From assembly GCF_900447045.1 (NCBI RefSeq), contig NZ_UAWH01000014.1, positions 363,501-427,500 on the forward strand: a stretch of 64,000 bases of DNA. Reading direction: 5' to 3'. The position numbers were made by a program, and so were the translations under genes. Shown here piece after piece: positions 54,980 through 64,000 of the stretch. Positions within the stretch are counted from its first letter, which is position 1; each line of letters begins with the position of its first letter. The notes beneath the pieces are model-generated. The model searched no databases, was not told the origin of the DNA, and saw nothing but the letters and a program-made list of their open reading frames with translations. The stretch is from Clostridium paraputrificum. Lineage in GTDB: Bacteria; Bacillota; Clostridia; Clostridiales; Clostridiaceae.

Positions 54980-57607
54980 ATGGCAGTTACTAATGCACAA
55001 GAATTAACTAAAAGAATTCAAGAATTAAAAGAGGCGCAAAAGATATTCGCAACTTATACTCAAGAACAAGTAGATGAAATTTTCAGACAAGCAGCTTTGG
55101 CAGCAAATAATGCAAGAATTAAGCTTGCAAAGATGGCTGTTGAAGAAACAGGAATGGGTATTGTTGAAGATAAAGTTATAAAGAATCATTTTGCAGCTGA
55201 ATATATATATAATCAATATAAAGATATGAAAACTTGTGGAGTTTTAGAAGAAGATAAAACTTTTGGGGTTACAAAAATTGCAGAACCAATAGGAGTTATA
55301 GCTGCTATAGTTCCAACTACAAATCCAACATCAACAGCTATATTTAAAACATTAATAGCTTTAAAAACTAGAAATGCAATAATAATAAGTCCGCATCCAA
55401 GAGCTAAGAAAGCTACAATAGCAGCAGCAAAGGTCGTTTTAGATGCAGCAGTTAAAGCTGGTGCTCCAGAAGGAATTATCGGATGGATAGATGAACCTTC
55501 AGTTGAACTATCAGGAAATGTTATGAGAGAATCAGATATAATACTAGCTACAGGTGGCCCAGCGATGGTTAAGGCTGCTTACTCATCAGGAAGACCAGCT
55601 TTAGGAGTTGGTGCAGGAAATACTCCAGCCATTATAGATGAAACAGCTCACATAAAAATGGCTGTAAACTCGATTTTATTATCTAAGACATTTGATAATG
55701 GGGTTATATGCGCATCAGAACAATCAATAGTTGTTTTAGAAGAAGTTTATGATGAAGTTAAGAGAGAATTAGCAGATAGAGGAGCTTACATCCTTAAGGG
55801 TGAAGAAATAGATAAGGTTAGAAAAGTAATCTTAAATGATAGAGGTGGCCTAAATGCAGATATTGTTGGTCAATCAGCATATAAGATTGCACAAATGGCA
55901 GGAGTGAATGTTCCAGAATCAGCTAAGGTTTTAGTTGGAGAAGTAACTTCAGTTGAATTAGAAGAACCATTCTCGCATGAAAAGTTATCACCAGTATTAG
56001 CTATGTATAAAGCTAAATCATTCGAAGAAGCTTTAGATAAGGCTGATAGATTAATTGAATTAGGTGGTATGGGACACACTTCAATACTATATACAGATCA
56101 AATAAAGTCAAAAGATAGAATATTAACATTTGGTGAAAGAATGAAGACTGCTAGAACTCTAATTAATATGCCAGCAGCACAAGGAGCTATCGGAGATTTA
56201 TTTAACTTTAAGTTAGCACCATCATTAACACTAGGATGTGGATCATGGGGTGGAAACTCAGTTTCAGAAAACGTTGGTCCTAAGCACTTAATTAACATTA
56301 AGAGCATTGCTGAGAGGAGAGAAAATATGCTTTGGTTTAGAGTTCCAGAAAAGACTTATTTCAAATATGGTTGTTTACCAGTAGCTCTTGAAGAATTACA
56401 CGATATGGGCAAAAAGAAAGCCTTCATCGTAACAGATAAAGTATTATTCCAAATGGGATACACAAATAAAGTAACAGAAGTACTAGAAAAGAACGGAATA
56501 CAATATAAAATATTCTCAGATGTTGAACCAGATCCAACATTAAGATGTGCAAGAGCTGGTGCTAAGGAAATGCTAGATTTCAATCCAGATGTAATTATCT
56601 CTCTTGGTGGTGGATCAGCTATGGATGCTGCTAAGATTATGTGGGTTATGTATGAACATCCAGAAGTTAACTTCCATGATTTAGCTATGACATTTATGGA
56701 TATTAGAAAAAGAATTTACAAGTTCCCAACAATGGGTCAAAAGGCTATGATGGTTTCAATAGCTACATCAGCAGGAACAGGATCAGAAGTTACTCCGTTC
56801 GCAGTTATAACTGATGAAACTACAGGGGTTAAATATCCATTAGCTGACTATGAATTAACTCCAGATATGGCTATAGTTGATGCTGAGTTAATGATGACTT
56901 CACCTAAAGGGTTAACAGCTTGTGCAGGTATAGACGTATTGGTTCACTCTATAGAAGCATATGTTTCAATTATGGCGTCTGAATACACTAATGGATTAGC
57001 TTTAGAAGCTATTAGATTAGTATTTAAATATTTACCAGATGCTTATAATGAAGGAACAACAAATGTTAAAGCTAGAGAAAAAATGGCTCATGCTTCATGT
57101 ATGGCTGGTATGGCATTCTCAAATGCTTTCTTAGGAATAAACCACTCATTAGCTCATAAGCTAGGTGCATTCCACCACTTACCACATGGTATGGCAAACT
57201 CTCTAGTAATGAACGAAGTTATAAGATTCAATGCTACAGATGCACCAACTAAGCAAGCAGCATTTGCTCAATATAAATATCCAAATGCATCATGGAGATA
57301 TGCTAGAATTGCAGATCATCTAGGATTAGGAGGATCTACTAATGAGGAAAAAGTAGAATTATTAATCAAAGCTATAGAGGAATTACAAGCTAAGGTTAAT
57401 ATGCCAAAGACAATTAAAGAAGCTGGTATAAGTGAAGATGCATTCTATGCAACACTTGATGAAATGGTAGAGCAAGCATTTGATGACCAATGTACAGGTG
57501 CTAATCCAAGATACCCATTAATGAGTGAATTAAAGGAAATTTATATAAAATCTTATGAAGTTAAGAAAGAAGCTTCAAAAGAAGTAAAAAAGCCTAAGAA
57601 AAAATAA
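54980..57607 (+). CDS. adhE: Bifunctional acetaldehyde-CoA/alcohol dehydrogenase
   Basis: 875-residue fusion enzyme that turns acetyl-CoA into acetaldehyde and then ethanol, regenerating NAD+. Residues 1-~450 are the CoA-acylating aldehyde dehydrogenase, with the catalytic Cys in FDNGVICASEQSIV; residues ~455-870 are the iron-dependent alcohol dehydrogenase, with GGGSAMDAAKIMW and the metal His-rich stretch NHSLAHKLGAFHHLPHG. The two halves are joined by a short linker with the ENMLWFRVP segment. A lysine-rich tail ends the protein. AGGAGG lies before the ATG. Length and layout are normal; it forms long spirosome filaments in other species. Confidence 0.97.
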   Translation: MAVTNAQELTKRIQELKEAQKIFATYTQEQVDEIFRQAALAANNARIKLAKMAVEETGMGIVEDKVIKNHFAAEYIYNQYKDMKTCGVLEEDKTFGVTKIAEPIGVIAAIVPTTNPTSTAIFKTLIALKTRNAIIISPHPRAKKATIAAAKVVLDAAVKAGAPEGIIGWIDEPSVELSGNVMRESDIILATGGPAMVKAAYSSGRPALGVGAGNTPAIIDETAHIKMAVNSILLSKTFDNGVICASEQSIVVLEEVYDEVKRELADRGAYILKGEEIDKVRKVILNDRGGLNADIVGQSAYKIAQMAGVNVPESAKVLVGEVTSVELEEPFSHEKLSPVLAMYKAKSFEEALDKADRLIELGGMGHTSILYTDQIKSKDRILTFGERMKTARTLINMPAAQGAIGDLFNFKLAPSLTLGCGSWGGNSVSENVGPKHLINIKSIAERRENMLWFRVPEKTYFKYGCLPVALEELHDMGKKKAFIVTDKVLFQMGYTNKVTEVLEKNGIQYKIFSDVEPDPTLRCARAGAKEMLDFNPDVIISLGGGSAMDAAKIMWVMYEHPEVNFHDLAMTFMDIRKRIYKFPTMGQKAMMVSIATSAGTGSEVTPFAVITDETTGVKYPLADYELTPDMAIVDAELMMTSPKGLTACAGIDVLVHSIEAYVSIMASEYTNGLALEAIRLVFKYLPDAYNEGTTNVKAREKMAHASCMAGMAFSNAFLGINHSLAHKLGAFHHLPHGMANSLVMNEVIRFNATDAPTKQAAFAQYKYPNASWRYARIADHLGLGGSTNEEKVELLIKAIEELQAKVNMPKTIKEAGISEDAFYATLDEMVEQAFDDQCTGANPRYPLMSELKEIYIKSYEVKKEASKEVKKPKKK

Positions 57608-57639
57608 CATTTATATAAAACTACAAAAGTTGATTTCGC

Positions 57640-57677
57640 AAAAAAGGATCGTATCAAATAAGATACGGTCCTTTTTG
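57640..57677 (+). terminator. Intrinsic terminator
   Basis: AAAAAGGATCGTATC / GATACGGTCCTTTTT stem with one G-U pair and AAATAA loop; both strands have A/T runs. Confidence 0.88.
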
Positions 57678-57714
57678 TAATGATTAAAATTTATTTTTAC
57701 TAATTATTTAAGTT

Positions 57715-59064
57715 TTAGCTATTAATCAAACATTTTTTTATTATATTTAAACCATTAATAATATCCTTTGTACTGACGCTAGATATACTAAGCCTTATTC
57801 CTTTTTTGTAAAATGAATTATCTATAAAACAGCGTTTACCAGGTCCTACAATAACTTTGTTATTTCTTAATTCTTTAATTAATATGTCTTCGTTTATATG
57901 GTCGGGAAGAAATATATAACTATAAAAACCTGATATGTCAATAAAATAATTTATACCTAGATTTTTCAAAATTAGAAGTTTATTTAAAAGAATTTCATGT
58001 TTCCTTTTTAAATCATTAGTTATAACATCGCTATGTTTTTTTAAAATATTACTTCTTATATATATTTCAAGAGTAGCTTGAGATAATAATGATGGTGATA
58101 TGTAATATCTTATATCTAATTTTTTTATATGATTTTTAAAGGAGTTAATTAAGTTGTTAGGTATAACTGAAACTCCAACTCTCATCCAAGGCATAATTTT
58201 TGAAAAACTTTTGAGATATATGACGTGAGTGAAGTCTGAATATGAATAAATAGGGTCGTATTTTTCGTCTAAATAAATATCTGAAAAATAATCATCTTCT
58301 ACAACATAAACGTCATATTTGGCTGCTAATTTAGCAATTGCTTTCCTTTGAGATTTTTTTAAAGTAGTTCCTAAAGGGTTGTGGTGACGCGGGATTGTAT
58401 AGAAGAATTTAATAGGCTCTTCTTTAAAAATTTTTTCTAGTTTATCTAAATTAATACCATCTTCGTTTCTCTCAATTCCCATTATATCTATGTTTAGCAT
58501 TTTTAGGTTATCTAAAAAGTGTCCATAACTTGGCTGTTCTAATAATATCTTTGTTTTATTATTCGGAAAGTTCATATCTATTAATAGGTTAAGAGTTTGA
58601 ACTGTTCCCATAGTAATAAATAAGTTTTCTTTTTTAGTGAAAACTTGAAAGTTTGATAAATACCTAAGTGAGGCATCTTTTAAAGAATCTACTCCAGTAT
58701 GATTCGAGTCTAGAGAATTATTTTTGTAAAGGTCTCCTGCCCAATTTAGACAGTGTTTTAAATCAGGTATATTCATATCTCCAATTAAAGTGTTACCGCT
58801 ATAAAAGTTAATTGTATCTGATGTGCAGATGTTAATTTTATTTATGTTTTCTACAATATAATATCCGCTTTTAGGATTAGCGTATATAACATGATTATTT
58901 TTTAAAGTATCATAAGCTTTTATTACTGTGTTTATTGAACAGTTATACATTTTACTAAGCTCACGGACAGAAGGTATTTTTTTACCTACTGTATATATTC
59001 CTTTTTCTATTCCTTCTTCTATATCCTTGATTATTTTTTCGTATAATTTACTAATGATAAACAC
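57715..59064 (-). CDS. MocR/PdxR-type regulator (GntR HTH + aminotransferase-like)
   Basis: 449-residue fusion. Residues 1-~75 form a GntR winged helix (GIYTVGKKIPSVRELSKMYNCSINTVIKAYDTL). The rest is a class I aminotransferase-like domain with the PLP-lysine in YLKSFSKIMPWMRVGVSVIP and the HNPLGTT motif. Such regulators sense PLP, GABA or an amino acid. It lies between adhE and the purine amidohydrolase, divergent from the latter. A weak site precedes the ATG. No pyridoxal synthesis genes (pdxST) are next to it, so PdxR is not assured. Confidence 0.88.
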   Translation of the reverse strand: MFIISKLYEKIIKDIEEGIEKGIYTVGKKIPSVRELSKMYNCSINTVIKAYDTLKNNHVIYANPKSGYYIVENINKINICTSDTINFYSGNTLIGDMNIPDLKHCLNWAGDLYKNNSLDSNHTGVDSLKDASLRYLSNFQVFTKKENLFITMGTVQTLNLLIDMNFPNNKTKILLEQPSYGHFLDNLKMLNIDIMGIERNEDGINLDKLEKIFKEEPIKFFYTIPRHHNPLGTTLKKSQRKAIAKLAAKYDVYVVEDDYFSDIYLDEKYDPIYSYSDFTHVIYLKSFSKIMPWMRVGVSVIPNNLINSFKNHIKKLDIRYYISPSLLSQATLEIYIRSNILKKHSDVITNDLKRKHEILLNKLLILKNLGINYFIDISGFYSYIFLPDHINEDILIKELRNNKVIVGPGKRCFIDNSFYKKGIRLSISSVSTKDIINGLNIIKKCLINS

Positions 59065-59205
59065 CTTCTTAACTGTTATGGTACAGTTTTAGAATATCAT
59101 AAGTAAATTTTATTTTCTAGAAGTGAGATAAGCATTAATTAGTATTGCAAGAAATTTATTATAATAATATCAATCGATACGAAAAATAAATTGTTTGACA
59201 AAATA

Positions 59206-59280
59206 AAGGTTCGGAAAAAGTAGAAAAAAGTCTTGACCTGACGAATAATATTATATATATTATAAATATAGTTCGTTATT
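59206..59280. promoter_or_regulatory. Possible PurBox-like operators upstream of the purine genes
   Basis: Two elements fit, by eye, the B. subtilis PurR box AWWGTTCGGWWWT: AAGGTTCGGAAAA (59206-59218, 11/13) and ATAGTTCGTTATT (59268-59280, 12/13), in the same orientation. A further TTCG is 11 bases after the second. They flank the promoter below. The binding protein is a guess. Confidence 0.4.
59233..59261 (+). promoter_or_regulatory. Promoter of the amidohydrolase/permease genes
   Basis: TTGACC, 17-base spacer, TATATT; start near 59268, which would put the second PurBox-like element at the start site. Confidence 0.55.
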
Positions 59281-59301
59281 AGTTCGAAGGAAGGATAGGA
59301 C

Positions 59302-60534
59302 ATGAAGGTTAATATACATAGAGTAATGAAGGGGATTGAGAGGCTTAGCGAATTTAACTCTACCCCTGAAAAAGGTTGTACAAGATATTCTTACAGCAAA
59401 GAGGACCTGCTTGCTAGGAAATATTTAATTAATCAAATGAAAGAGGCAGGGTTTGAGGTACGCGTTGATAATATAGGTAATATAAAAGGGGTATTAAAAG
59501 GAACAGAGGAAAAGTTACCAGTGGTTATAAGCGGCTCACATATTGATACTGTTAAACACGGTGGTAATTATGATGGGATACTTGGTGTTGTTGCGGCTAT
59601 AGAAGTTGGAAGAGTTATAAAAGAGAATAATCTAAAGCATAGAAGAGGATATCAAGTAGTGATTTTTACTGAAGAAGAAGGGTCTAATTTTTCTGTTAAT
59701 CTTCTTGGAAGCAAAGCCATTGCTGGTAAGATTGAATTTGAAGATATAAAGGATCTTAAAGATAATATGGGTATTTCTATGGTGGATATGATAGAGAAAT
59801 TAGGAGTTAATTCTAGAAGAGTATCTGAATGTAGGATTCCAAAGGAAGAAATCTATTCTATGATAGAGCTTCATATAGAACAAGGAAGAGTTTTAGATGA
59901 AGAAAATATTTCAGTGGGAATAGTTAAAGGAATAAACGCTTTAAATTGGTATGAGGTAAGGATAGAAGGGGAAGCTAATCATGCAGGTGCAACTCCTATG
60001 AAGTATAGGAAGGATGCCTTGATTGAAGCTTCAAAATTAATTTCTAAAATACCAACTATAGTTGAAAAGTTTGGAGATGAATCAAATGTAGCAACTGTAG
60101 GTGTTATAGAGTGTAAACCTAATTTGCCAAATGTAATTCCAAAAGAAGTAAAGTTCACAATAGATTTAAGAGGTATCGAACCTGATACAAATAGAAGGAT
60201 TTTAGAAGAAATAAAAAATGAACTTAAAAAGATAGAGAATGGTGGAGTTAAGACTTCTATAAAAGAACTGACTAAGGCTAAGGAAACTAAGTCGAAGGAA
60301 GAAATATTAAAAATTATAGAAGAAAAGGCTTTAAAAAGAAAAATAAGTTATAAGTTTATGTATAGTGGTTCAAACCATGATACAAGCATTATTAGTGAAA
60401 TATGTGATGTGGCTATGATATTTGTACCTAGTGTAAATGGAAGTAGTCATTGCCCAGAAGAGTATACAAAAGAAATAGATATTCAAAATGGATGTCAGTT
60501 GTTATTAGATACAGTAGAAGAATTAATTAAGTAA
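59302..60534 (+). CDS. M20 amidohydrolase, allantoate/N-carbamoyl amino acid hydrolase type
   Basis: 410-residue zinc hydrolase of the hydantoinase/carbamoylase (M20C) family. Metal and catalytic motifs: SGSHIDTVKHGGNYDGILGV, FTEEEGSNF, ELHIEQGRVLD, and later the ANHAGATPM segment and SSHCPEEYT near the C-terminus. Members include allantoate amidohydrolase (AllC), ureidoglycine/ureidoglycolate enzymes and N-carbamoyl-L-amino acid hydrolase; which one this is cannot be told from the sequence. The context with a purine permease and adenine deaminase favours a purine-ureide function. AAGGAAGGATAGG lies before the ATG. Confidence 0.85.
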   Translation: MKVNIHRVMKGIERLSEFNSTPEKGCTRYSYSKEDLLARKYLINQMKEAGFEVRVDNIGNIKGVLKGTEEKLPVVISGSHIDTVKHGGNYDGILGVVAAIEVGRVIKENNLKHRRGYQVVIFTEEEGSNFSVNLLGSKAIAGKIEFEDIKDLKDNMGISMVDMIEKLGVNSRRVSECRIPKEEIYSMIELHIEQGRVLDEENISVGIVKGINALNWYEVRIEGEANHAGATPMKYRKDALIEASKLISKIPTIVEKFGDESNVATVGVIECKPNLPNVIPKEVKFTIDLRGIEPDTNRRILEEIKNELKKIENGGVKTSIKELTKAKETKSKEEILKIIEEKALKRKISYKFMYSGSNHDTSIISEICDVAMIFVPSVNGSSHCPEEYTKEIDIQNGCQLLLDTVEELIK

Positions 60535-60550
60535 ACATTAGGGGGACAAA

Positions 60551-61834
60551 ATGTTAGAAAAACTATTCAAATTAAAGGAACACAATACAAATCCAAAAAC
60601 TGAAATATCAGCAGGTATAGTTACGTTTATGACTATGGCTTACATTTTAGTTGTACAACCATCCTTTATGGGAGCAGCAGGAATGGATGTTGGAGCAGTA
60701 ACAGTGGTTACAGCAATTCTTTCAGCGATATTCTCATTATTTATGGGATTATACACTAACTTACCTTTTGCTTTAGCTCCAGCTATGGGAAGTAATGCTT
60801 TCTTTGCATTCACACTTGTTGCTGGGGGAGTTGTTTCTTGGCAAACAGGATTAGGAATGGTATTTATTTCAGGAGTTATTTTCTTACTACTTTCTGTTTT
60901 AGGATTAAGAGAAGTTATAGTTAAGTTAATTCCTAAGAATGTAAAGCTTGCTATAGGGGCAGCAGTTGGATTCTATATAGTTTCACTTGGATTCAAGAAT
61001 GGTGGAATTATGCAAGTAGATGGCTCTATTTCTATGGGGGATATTAAAACACCAGCAGTATTACTTACAATTATGGGGTTATGTTTACTGGTTTTCTTAA
61101 TGTCAAGAAAAGTTAAGGGAGCTGTATTTATAGGAATTATAGCTACTACAATTATAGGGATTCCAATGGGAATTACACAAGTTCCAGAAACTGTAGTATC
61201 AATGCCGCCATCAATTGAGCCAATATTTATGAAGCTTGATATTATGGGTGCGTTAAAGTGGAGTTTCTTCCCATTAATATTCACATTCTTTGTTGGAGAT
61301 TTCTTCTCAACTTTAGGTACATTAATAGGGGTTTCTGCTAAGGCGGATCTTTTGGACGAAGAAGGGAACTTACCAAATATTGAAAAGCCATTCTTAGTAG
61401 ACTCAATTGCAACAATAGTAGGAGCATTATTTGGTTCAACAGTAGTAACAACTTATATTGAATCAGCTTCAGGTGTTGAAGAAGGTGGAAGAACTGGTTT
61501 AACAGCTGTATCAACAGCGGTATGTTTTGCTCTTGCAATATTCATAACACCAATAGTTGGGATGATACCAAATCAAGCTACAGCACCAGCATTAATAATT
61601 ATAGGATTAATGATGTTATCAGGACTTAAGGATATAGATTTTAGTGATTTCACAGAATCATTCCCAGCGTTCGCTACAATTGCATTTACAATCTTCACAA
61701 ACAGTATTTCAAATGGTATAAGTATGGGGATTATAGCTTATACATTTACAAAATTAGTTTCGGGTAGATATAAAGAATTAAATTGGGGAATTTATATCTT
61801 ATCAATACCGTTGATTTTATACTTCTTAATATAG
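60551..61834 (+). CDS. NCS2 family purine permease (AzgA/PbuG-like)
   Basis: 427-residue membrane protein with about 12-13 helices. The signature opening is EISAGIVTFMTMAYILVVQPSFM, followed by the family motif LAPAMGSNAFFAFTLV; the Thr-rich VTTYIESASGVEEGGRTGLTAV segment identifies the AzgA/PbuG (adenine, guanine, hypoxanthine) branch. It should import nucleobases by proton symport. It starts 17 bases after the amidohydrolase, thus in the same operon; a long-stem terminator follows it. GGGGG lies just before the ATG. Confidence 0.92.
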   Translation: MLEKLFKLKEHNTNPKTEISAGIVTFMTMAYILVVQPSFMGAAGMDVGAVTVVTAILSAIFSLFMGLYTNLPFALAPAMGSNAFFAFTLVAGGVVSWQTGLGMVFISGVIFLLLSVLGLREVIVKLIPKNVKLAIGAAVGFYIVSLGFKNGGIMQVDGSISMGDIKTPAVLLTIMGLCLLVFLMSRKVKGAVFIGIIATTIIGIPMGITQVPETVVSMPPSIEPIFMKLDIMGALKWSFFPLIFTFFVGDFFSTLGTLIGVSAKADLLDEEGNLPNIEKPFLVDSIATIVGALFGSTVVTTYIESASGVEEGGRTGLTAVSTAVCFALAIFITPIVGMIPNQATAPALIIIGLMMLSGLKDIDFSDFTESFPAFATIAFTIFTNSISNGISMGIIAYTFTKLVSGRYKELNWGIYILSIPLILYFLI

Positions 61835-61844
61835 AAATAATAGA

Positions 61845-61897
61845 GCTGTGGTAATAGAGAAGAAAACTTATTCTCTATTGCCACGGCAACTTTTTAT
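61845..61897 (+). terminator. Strong intrinsic terminator
   Basis: 17-bp stem (GCTGTGGTAATAGAGAA pairing with TTCTCTATTGCCACGGC, two wobble pairs), 9-base loop, and T-rich tail. The stretch from 61898 to 62103 has no gene. Confidence 0.9.
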
Positions 61898-62103
61898 TAA
61901 AGTAAAAAGGATGTATCATAATTTTAAATTTTATATGCAGTTCTTAAATGTTTAAAAAGTTTAAAAGTTATAGTAAAAGTGCGTTGTTGAATGGATTTTT
62001 GTGAGGTGAACTTTAATTGAAAATAATTTACTTTAAGAATAAAAAATAATAATTATAGTTCCACCACAGAACACCTAAATTATATAGTGAAAGGATGAGT
62101 TTT

Positions 62104-63885
62104 ATGTGGATTTTACCTAATGATAAAAAAGGATTAATAGAAGCAGCAAATGGAAAAAGAGAATATGATTTAGTTATTAAGAACGGAAAAATAGTTAATG
62201 TATTCACTGGAGAAATATATGAAGGTGAAGTTGGTATATATGAAAAGCATATTGGAGACGTTACATGTAGCATAGATGAGGAAAGAGAGCCTCTTAAAGG
62301 GAAAAAATATTATGATGCAGAAGGAAAGTATGTAATTCCAGGATTAATAGATGCACATATTCATATTGAAAGTACTTTACTTACTCCAAGAAATTTTGCA
62401 AAGGCAGTTACTGCACACGGGACAACTACGGTTGTTACAGACCCTCATGAAATAGGAAATGTCCATGGAATTAGAGGCGTTAAGTATATGCATGATTCTA
62501 GTGAAGGGCTTCCAATGAGACAATACATATTAGCACCATCATGTGTTCCAGCAGTACAAGGTTTAGAAAATGCAGGGGCTGAGTTTGATGAAAAAGATAT
62601 AGAAGAAATGTTAGATTTAGAAAGAGTTATTGGTATTGGGGAAGTGATGGACTTCATCGGAGTAATTGATAATGATGAAAGGATGGTAAAGATTGTTGAA
62701 GCAGCTGAAAAGAGAAATATGTTTATTCAAGGGCATGCTCCATCTTTGACAGGAAAACAATTATCTTCTTATCTTTGTGCAGGAATATTAAGTTGCCATG
62801 AAAGTAGAAATGAAATTGAAGCTAGAGATAAGATGAGAAAAGGCATGTATGTTGATGCTAGAGAAAGTTCTATTTCTAAGGATGTAACCAAAATAGTAAA
62901 GGGAGTTAAGGATTTTAGATATTTAACAAATCTTACCTTATGTACTGATGATAGAGAAGTGGATGAAATATTAACTAGTGGTCATATGAATGATGTTGTA
63001 AAAACAGCAGTTAAGGCAGGATTAAATCCAATTGATGCTATAAGATGTGCAACATTAAATAATGCAAGAGAGTTAGGAATAAGAAATTTAGGTGCATTAG
63101 CTCCAGGATATTTAGCAGATATAGTTGTATTGGAGGATTTTGAGAGTTTTAAGGTTAATGCTGTAGTCTTCGAAGGAGAAATAGTGGCTGAAGAGGGAAA
63201 ACTATTAAAGGAAATAGAAGATATAAAATATGATATTGAAGAAGAAAACTCAGTTCATGTAAAAGAGTTAAAAATTGAAGATTTTATGTTAAAAGCTCCT
63301 ATAGAAGAAGGTAAGATAAAAACAAAGATAATTCAATATAGAAGTCAAATATCATCAGTTACAGATTTTATAGAAAAAGAATTAAGTGTTAAAGATGGAT
63401 ATATAGATTTATCAGGGGAAGAGGATTTAAAGTTTGTAATTGTTATTAATAGACATGGTAAAGATGAGAACAAATCAATAGCAGTGGTAAAGAATTTTGG
63501 GTTAACTAAGGGTGCGTTAGGAAGTACTATATCACATGATAGTCATAATCTAACAATAGTATATGAGGATCCTAAAGAAGCTTTACTAGTAGCAAATGAC
63601 TTGATTCAAATGGGTGGTGGATTAAGCTGTGTGGAAAATGGTGAATTAAAAGAGCATTTACAACTAAAAGTTGCAGGGCTGATGTCAAATAAAGAAGCAG
63701 AAGAGTTATCTAAGGCTGCTAACAAGATGAAGAAAGCTATAAGAGAATTAGGTATTACTGAGATGCCCAACCCATTATTGAGAGTTGTAACGCTTGCACT
63801 TCCTGTAATTCCTTGTGCTAAGATGTCTGACTGTGGTGTTGTAGATGTATTGAACAAAAAGTTAGTAAATATATTTGAATGCTAA
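62104..63885 (+). CDS. Adenine deaminase (second copy)
   Basis: 593-residue paralogue of the 4646-6445 gene product. It shares the metal motif DAHIHIESTLLTP, DPHEIGNVHGIRG, SCHESRNE and the FGLTKGALGSTISHDSHN region, but the two are clearly diverged: the metal-site TDDREVDEIL replaces SDDTHPHTLL. The His of that motif in the first copy (DTHPH) is missing here, so substrate or metal handling may differ. ATG at 62104 has AAGGA 8 bases upstream; an ATG at 62095 sits on the site itself. It is next to, but after a terminator from, the permease gene. Confidence 0.9.
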   Translation: MWILPNDKKGLIEAANGKREYDLVIKNGKIVNVFTGEIYEGEVGIYEKHIGDVTCSIDEEREPLKGKKYYDAEGKYVIPGLIDAHIHIESTLLTPRNFAKAVTAHGTTTVVTDPHEIGNVHGIRGVKYMHDSSEGLPMRQYILAPSCVPAVQGLENAGAEFDEKDIEEMLDLERVIGIGEVMDFIGVIDNDERMVKIVEAAEKRNMFIQGHAPSLTGKQLSSYLCAGILSCHESRNEIEARDKMRKGMYVDARESSISKDVTKIVKGVKDFRYLTNLTLCTDDREVDEILTSGHMNDVVKTAVKAGLNPIDAIRCATLNNARELGIRNLGALAPGYLADIVVLEDFESFKVNAVVFEGEIVAEEGKLLKEIEDIKYDIEEENSVHVKELKIEDFMLKAPIEEGKIKTKIIQYRSQISSVTDFIEKELSVKDGYIDLSGEEDLKFVIVINRHGKDENKSIAVVKNFGLTKGALGSTISHDSHNLTIVYEDPKEALLVANDLIQMGGGLSCVENGELKEHLQLKVAGLMSNKEAEELSKAANKMKKAIRELGITEMPNPLLRVVTLALPVIPCAKMSDCGVVDVLNKKLVNIFEC

Positions 63886-63945
63886 AAGCTTGATAAAAAT
63901 ATCAATAAATGGTATATTAGTGTAAAAGAATATAGTGAATTAGCT

Positions 63946-64000
63946 AGGGGTGCCGTAAGGCTGAGAAGGATTTTCCTAACTCTTGTACCTGATATGGATA
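63946..64000 (+). ncRNA. TPP (THI-element) riboswitch, cut by the window end
   Basis: The conserved blocks GGGGTGCC, GGCTGAGA and ACCTGATATGGATA appear in the right order and spacing for the thiamine pyrophosphate aptamer. The 3' end (AATGCCAGCG-type block and the expression platform) is beyond 64000, as is the regulated thiamine gene. Confidence 0.95.

Noticed and set aside
1..64000. CRISPR arrays, IS elements, prophage, tRNA or rRNA genes
   Set aside because: I found no regularly spaced direct repeats, transposase sequence, integrase or tRNA-like cloverleaf; direct search by computer was not possible.

Overview
The window is very AT-rich DNA with strong GGAGG-type ribosome sites, short leaders, many U-tailed hairpin terminators and a classic firmicute gene content (T-box, TPP riboswitch, AgrBD, AdhE, pyruvate carboxylase, two adenine deaminases). 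It looks like the chromosome of a Clostridium sensu stricto species. The AgrD peptide, with its QPEEP tail, resembles from memory the C. perfringens type, but I cannot name the species. No tRNA, rRNA, CRISPR array, phage or insertion sequence was seen.

Layout. 1-8 kb: an RpiR-type regulator with a ROK kinase, a GreA-type factor, an unknown protein, a MATE exporter, a first adenine deaminase, and on the minus strand an HTH-TPR regulator whose stop codon overlaps the start of a 29-residue ORF. 8-25 kb: a complete glycogen/maltodextrin utilisation cluster: GH31 alpha-glucosidase, type I pullulanase, a debranching enzyme on the other strand, 4-alpha-glucanotransferase, glycogen phosphorylase, then a maltodextrin ABC importer (lipoprotein, small membrane protein, a permease with a long coiled-coil front, second permease, ATPase). 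25-28.6 kb: a frameshifted membrane-protein gene, a T-box-controlled tyrosyl-tRNA synthetase, a Cu/Zn SOD-like protein, a YdeI-like protein and a thioredoxin-like protein.

28.9-38 kb: an AraC regulator with a dead receiver domain, an ArsR/DUF2087 regulator with an unknown C-terminal domain, an ABC ATPase with an unknown N-terminal domain and a small FtsX-type permease; next to it are an amidase-like exported protein, a VanY-type M15 peptidase and an L,D-transpeptidase. 38-44 kb: a DUF5662 protein, a U32 peptidase family protein, an orphan agr quorum-sensing operon (two membrane proteins, AgrB, a 41-residue AgrD) without agrC or agrA, and a GGDEF/HD-GYP protein. 44-64 kb: pyruvate carboxylase, a 1030-residue tandem Ig-like protein without signal peptide, a small membrane protein, a cysteine synthase-like enzyme, an AI-2E family transporter, tripeptidase T, AdhE, a MocR regulator, a purine-related set (M20 amidohydrolase, NCS2 permease, second adenine deaminase), and the start of a TPP riboswitch cut by the window end.

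How it fits together. The carbohydrate cluster imports and breaks maltodextrins to glucose and glucose-1-phosphate; pyruvate carboxylase and AdhE handle central carbon and ethanol formation. The purine block would import and degrade nucleobases or ureides. Two separate peptide-signalling candidates (HTH-TPR plus 29-residue ORF, and AgrBD) are the most interesting regulatory material, followed by the two-regulator/ABC cluster at 29-34 kb.
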